64,000 nucleotides of DNA. Source: Petrotoga olearia DSM 13574. Its GTDB lineage: Bacteria; Thermotogota; Thermotogae; Petrotogales; Petrotogaceae. Of the stretch, positions 62,724 through 64,000 are shown piece after piece. The position numbers and the translations under genes are program-made. Below the pieces are notes generated by a model that was not told where the DNA came from, ran no database searches, and worked only from the letters and a program-made list of their open reading frames with translations. The DNA lies in contig NZ_AZRL01000006.1 in assembly GCF_002895525.1 (NCBI RefSeq), positions 1 to 64,000 of the forward strand, read 5' to 3'. Position 1 is the stretch's first letter. Each line of letters starts with the position of its first letter.

Positions 62724-63164
62724 ATGTTAAAAGATGTATTAAATAAAGATTTGAAAAAATATATGAAAGAGAAAAATACCCTTGCTTTAAATGCGGTTAG
62801 ATCGATAATATCCGAGATTAAAAATAAAGAGGTTGAAAAAGCAGCTGAGTTAACAGAGGAAGAAATAGTCCAATTGATAAGAAAACAGATAAAAATGAGA
62901 GAAGATTCCATTGAACAGTTTGAAAGAGCAGATAGAAACGATCTCGCTGAAAAAGAAAAAAAAGAACTTGAGATCTTACAAGAATATCTCCCTGAACAGC
63001 TTTCTGATGAGGAATTGAGAAAAATAATAGAAGAAACAATAAATGAAGCTAATGCAACGTCAAAAAAAGATTTTGGCAAAGTTATGAAATTAGTAATTCA
63101 AAAGGTTCAAGGAAGGGCCGATGGAAAGAAAATAAGCGAAATACTGTCCACACTTTTAAATTAA
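62724..63164 (+). CDS. GatB/YqeY-domain protein
   Basis: A 146-residue YqeY-family protein. RSIISEIKNKEVEK, QLIRKQIKMREDSIEQF, LQEYLPEQLSDEEL and DFGKVMKLV are its signatures. It resembles the tail domain of GatB and may bind tRNA. AAGGAGTGA precedes the ATG. Confidence 0.92.
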   Translation: MLKDVLNKDLKKYMKEKNTLALNAVRSIISEIKNKEVEKAAELTEEEIVQLIRKQIKMREDSIEQFERADRNDLAEKEKKELEILQEYLPEQLSDEELRKIIEETINEANATSKKDFGKVMKLVIQKVQGRADGKKISEILSTLLN

Positions 63165-63224
63165 ATTACAAATAATATGTGATATAATAATATTAGAAAG
63201 AAACTTTGTGGAGGTGTTTTTGCA

Positions 63225-63581
63225 GTGCTCACAATATTTTATTCGGCGTTATTATTAGGGATTTTAGGATTTGCTTCCGGCACTTTTTTGGCATTTGCAG
63301 CAAAAAAATTTGAAGTAAAAGAAGATCCAACAGAAGCCATTATTAAAGCAGTATTGCCAAACAATGATTGTGGATCTTGTGGTTATCCCGGATGTGCAGC
63401 CTTCGCCAAGGCATTTATCAAAGGTGAGGTCGGAAAAGACGGTTGTGTCCCTGGCAAATCTCAAGGAACCCCAGAACTTTTGGAGAAAATATCTAAGATG
63501 TCTGTTGATGAATTGAACAAAATATATGAGGAAAGTCAGGAAGATGATTCTAAAATATTAAAACTACTAAAGCAGAGTTAA
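63225..63581 (+). CDS. RnfB-like N-terminal iron-sulphur protein
   Basis: One N-terminal membrane helix is followed by an Fe4S4 domain (CGSCGYPGCAAFAKA) with Cys49, 52, 57 and 74, as in the first domain of RnfB. The ferredoxin domains of RnfB are missing, and the protein ends after 118 residues. GTG start at 63225 after GGAGGTG; TATAAT is at 63183-63188. It is complete as a gene, not cut by a frameshift. Confidence 0.8.
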   Translation: MLTIFYSALLLGILGFASGTFLAFAAKKFEVKEDPTEAIIKAVLPNNDCGSCGYPGCAAFAKAFIKGEVGKDGCVPGKSQGTPELLEKISKMSVDELNKIYEESQEDDSKILKLLKQS

Positions 63582-63595
63582 AAGGGGGAATCAAC

Positions 63596-63835
63596 TTGAT
63601 CGATCCTATATCCTCTCAACAATACAAACCACTTTATTTAAGCAGTTTTGATTACGGAAATAACCAACTTCATAACGCAAATAGTCAAAACATTAATCAG
63701 AGTCCCACAATGTCCAAGGAAGAGATGGAAAAACTTTTATCTTTTATGATGTACAAACAAACCGGAATATCGATGAAATTAGTTAGAACCGTTGGTGAGT
63801 TGTATCAGGGTCAAAATTTAGATGTTTTAACCTAA
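63596..63835 (+). CDS. small protein of unknown function
   Basis: A 79-residue protein, TTG start after GGGGGAA. The first half is rich in Asn, Gln and Ser; the second (MSKEEMEKLLSFMMYKQTG) is likely helical. No motif was recognised. It lies 14 bases after the RnfB-like gene and before a terminator. Confidence 0.6.
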   Translation: MIDPISSQQYKPLYLSSFDYGNNQLHNANSQNINQSPTMSKEEMEKLLSFMMYKQTGISMKLVRTVGELYQGQNLDVLT

Positions 63836-63850
63836 GTAAAATTTTCTTAA

Positions 63851-63878
63851 TTGCGGGCCAAGATTGCCCGCAATTTTC
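63851..63878 (+). terminator. intrinsic terminator
   Basis: TTGCGGGC and GCCCGCAA pair around a 7-base loop, followed by TTTTC. Confidence 0.9.
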
Positions 63879-63896
63879 AATAAAGGAGGATTTTCC

Positions 63897-64000
63897 TTGT
63901 ATCCAAAGGTTTACGCTTACTTAGAAAGGATTCAAGAAAATGCAAAATTTTTAAAATCTTTGTGCACTGATTCAGGCGTTGAAATAATAGGTGTCACAAA
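63897..64000 (+). CDS. alanine/ornithine racemase-family protein, 5' part
   Basis: TTG start at 63897, 8 bases after AAAGGAGGA, cut by the window end. The first 34 residues (KVYAYLERIQENAKFLKSLC, then VEIIGVTK) resemble the N-terminus of PLP-dependent alanine/ornithine racemase-like proteins. The lysine of VTK is expected to hold PLP. The call rests on 34 residues. Confidence 0.6.
   Translation, partial: MYPKVYAYLERIQENAKFLKSLCTDSGVEIIGVT

Noticed and set aside
1-64000. CRISPR array, prophage or toxin-antitoxin system
   Set aside because: No regular repeat-spacer pattern, phage structural genes or typical toxin pairs were seen.

Overview
The window is a low-GC, gene-dense stretch of bacterial chromosome. 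I read it as coming from a thermophilic member of the Thermotogota, most likely Petrotoga or a close relative. The basis is the AT-rich codon use, strong GGAGG ribosome binding sites with many TTG and GTG starts, several sugar ABC operons without their own ATPase, a glgC/glgD pair, and a fumarase plus malic enzyme operon. No database search was possible, so the genus is an inference. I found one tRNA gene (Pro, CGG), no rRNA, no CRISPR array and no prophage. The only mobile element is a TnpB-type (IS200/IS605 family) insertion.

Layout, left to right. 1-4.5 kb: pseudouridine-5'-phosphate glycosidase, a PdxY-like kinase, arginine deiminase and a COG2403 P-loop protein. 4.5-7.5 kb: an envelope group (bitopic membrane protein, LytR-CpsA-Psr ligase, FtsX/LolE-like permease). 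7.5-12.6 kb: NDP kinase, both ADP-glucose pyrophosphorylase subunits, two unknown membrane proteins and a biotin-synthase-like radical SAM enzyme. 12.6-22.4 kb: GDPD phosphodiesterase, then an ADP-ribosylglycohydrolase-like gene leading a BMP-type nucleoside ABC operon, a broken LacI gene carrying a tnpB insertion, and ribokinase. 22.4-33 kb: MFS transporter, gamma-glutamyltransferase, two exported proteins, GNAT, a Wzz-like polysaccharide co-polymerase, an AddB-like nuclease and a CBM48-like protein.

33-38 kb is a minus-strand sugar operon (binding protein, two permeases, GH32/68-like enzyme, DeoR regulator). 38-42.5 kb holds a DEAD-box helicase and the fumarase/malic enzyme operon. 42.6-52.7 kb is a beta-glucan locus: LacI regulator, GH94 phosphorylase, a large secreted GH144-type enzyme with a CBM9-like domain, and an ABC importer. 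52.8-59 kb has WrbA, an operon for an acetamido-amino sugar uronic acid nucleotide, and a dipeptide epimerase. 59-64 kb has tRNA-Pro, the feo iron operon, YqeY, an RnfB-like fragment and the start of a racemase-family gene.

The most unusual signal is non-coding. Two promoters, at 19.35 kb and 42.64 kb, each lie behind five TAAT tetranucleotides spaced exactly 10 bp apart. In both the array ends 28 bp before the -10 box, and in both a LacI-type gene follows with an operator-like palindrome just downstream of the -10. Also notable are a dispersed intergenic repeat that exists with and without a GC-rich hairpin core, paired LacI operators in the beta-glucan locus, hairpins between the binding-protein and permease genes of both sugar operons, and a nucleoside permease gene that seems to need a CTG start.
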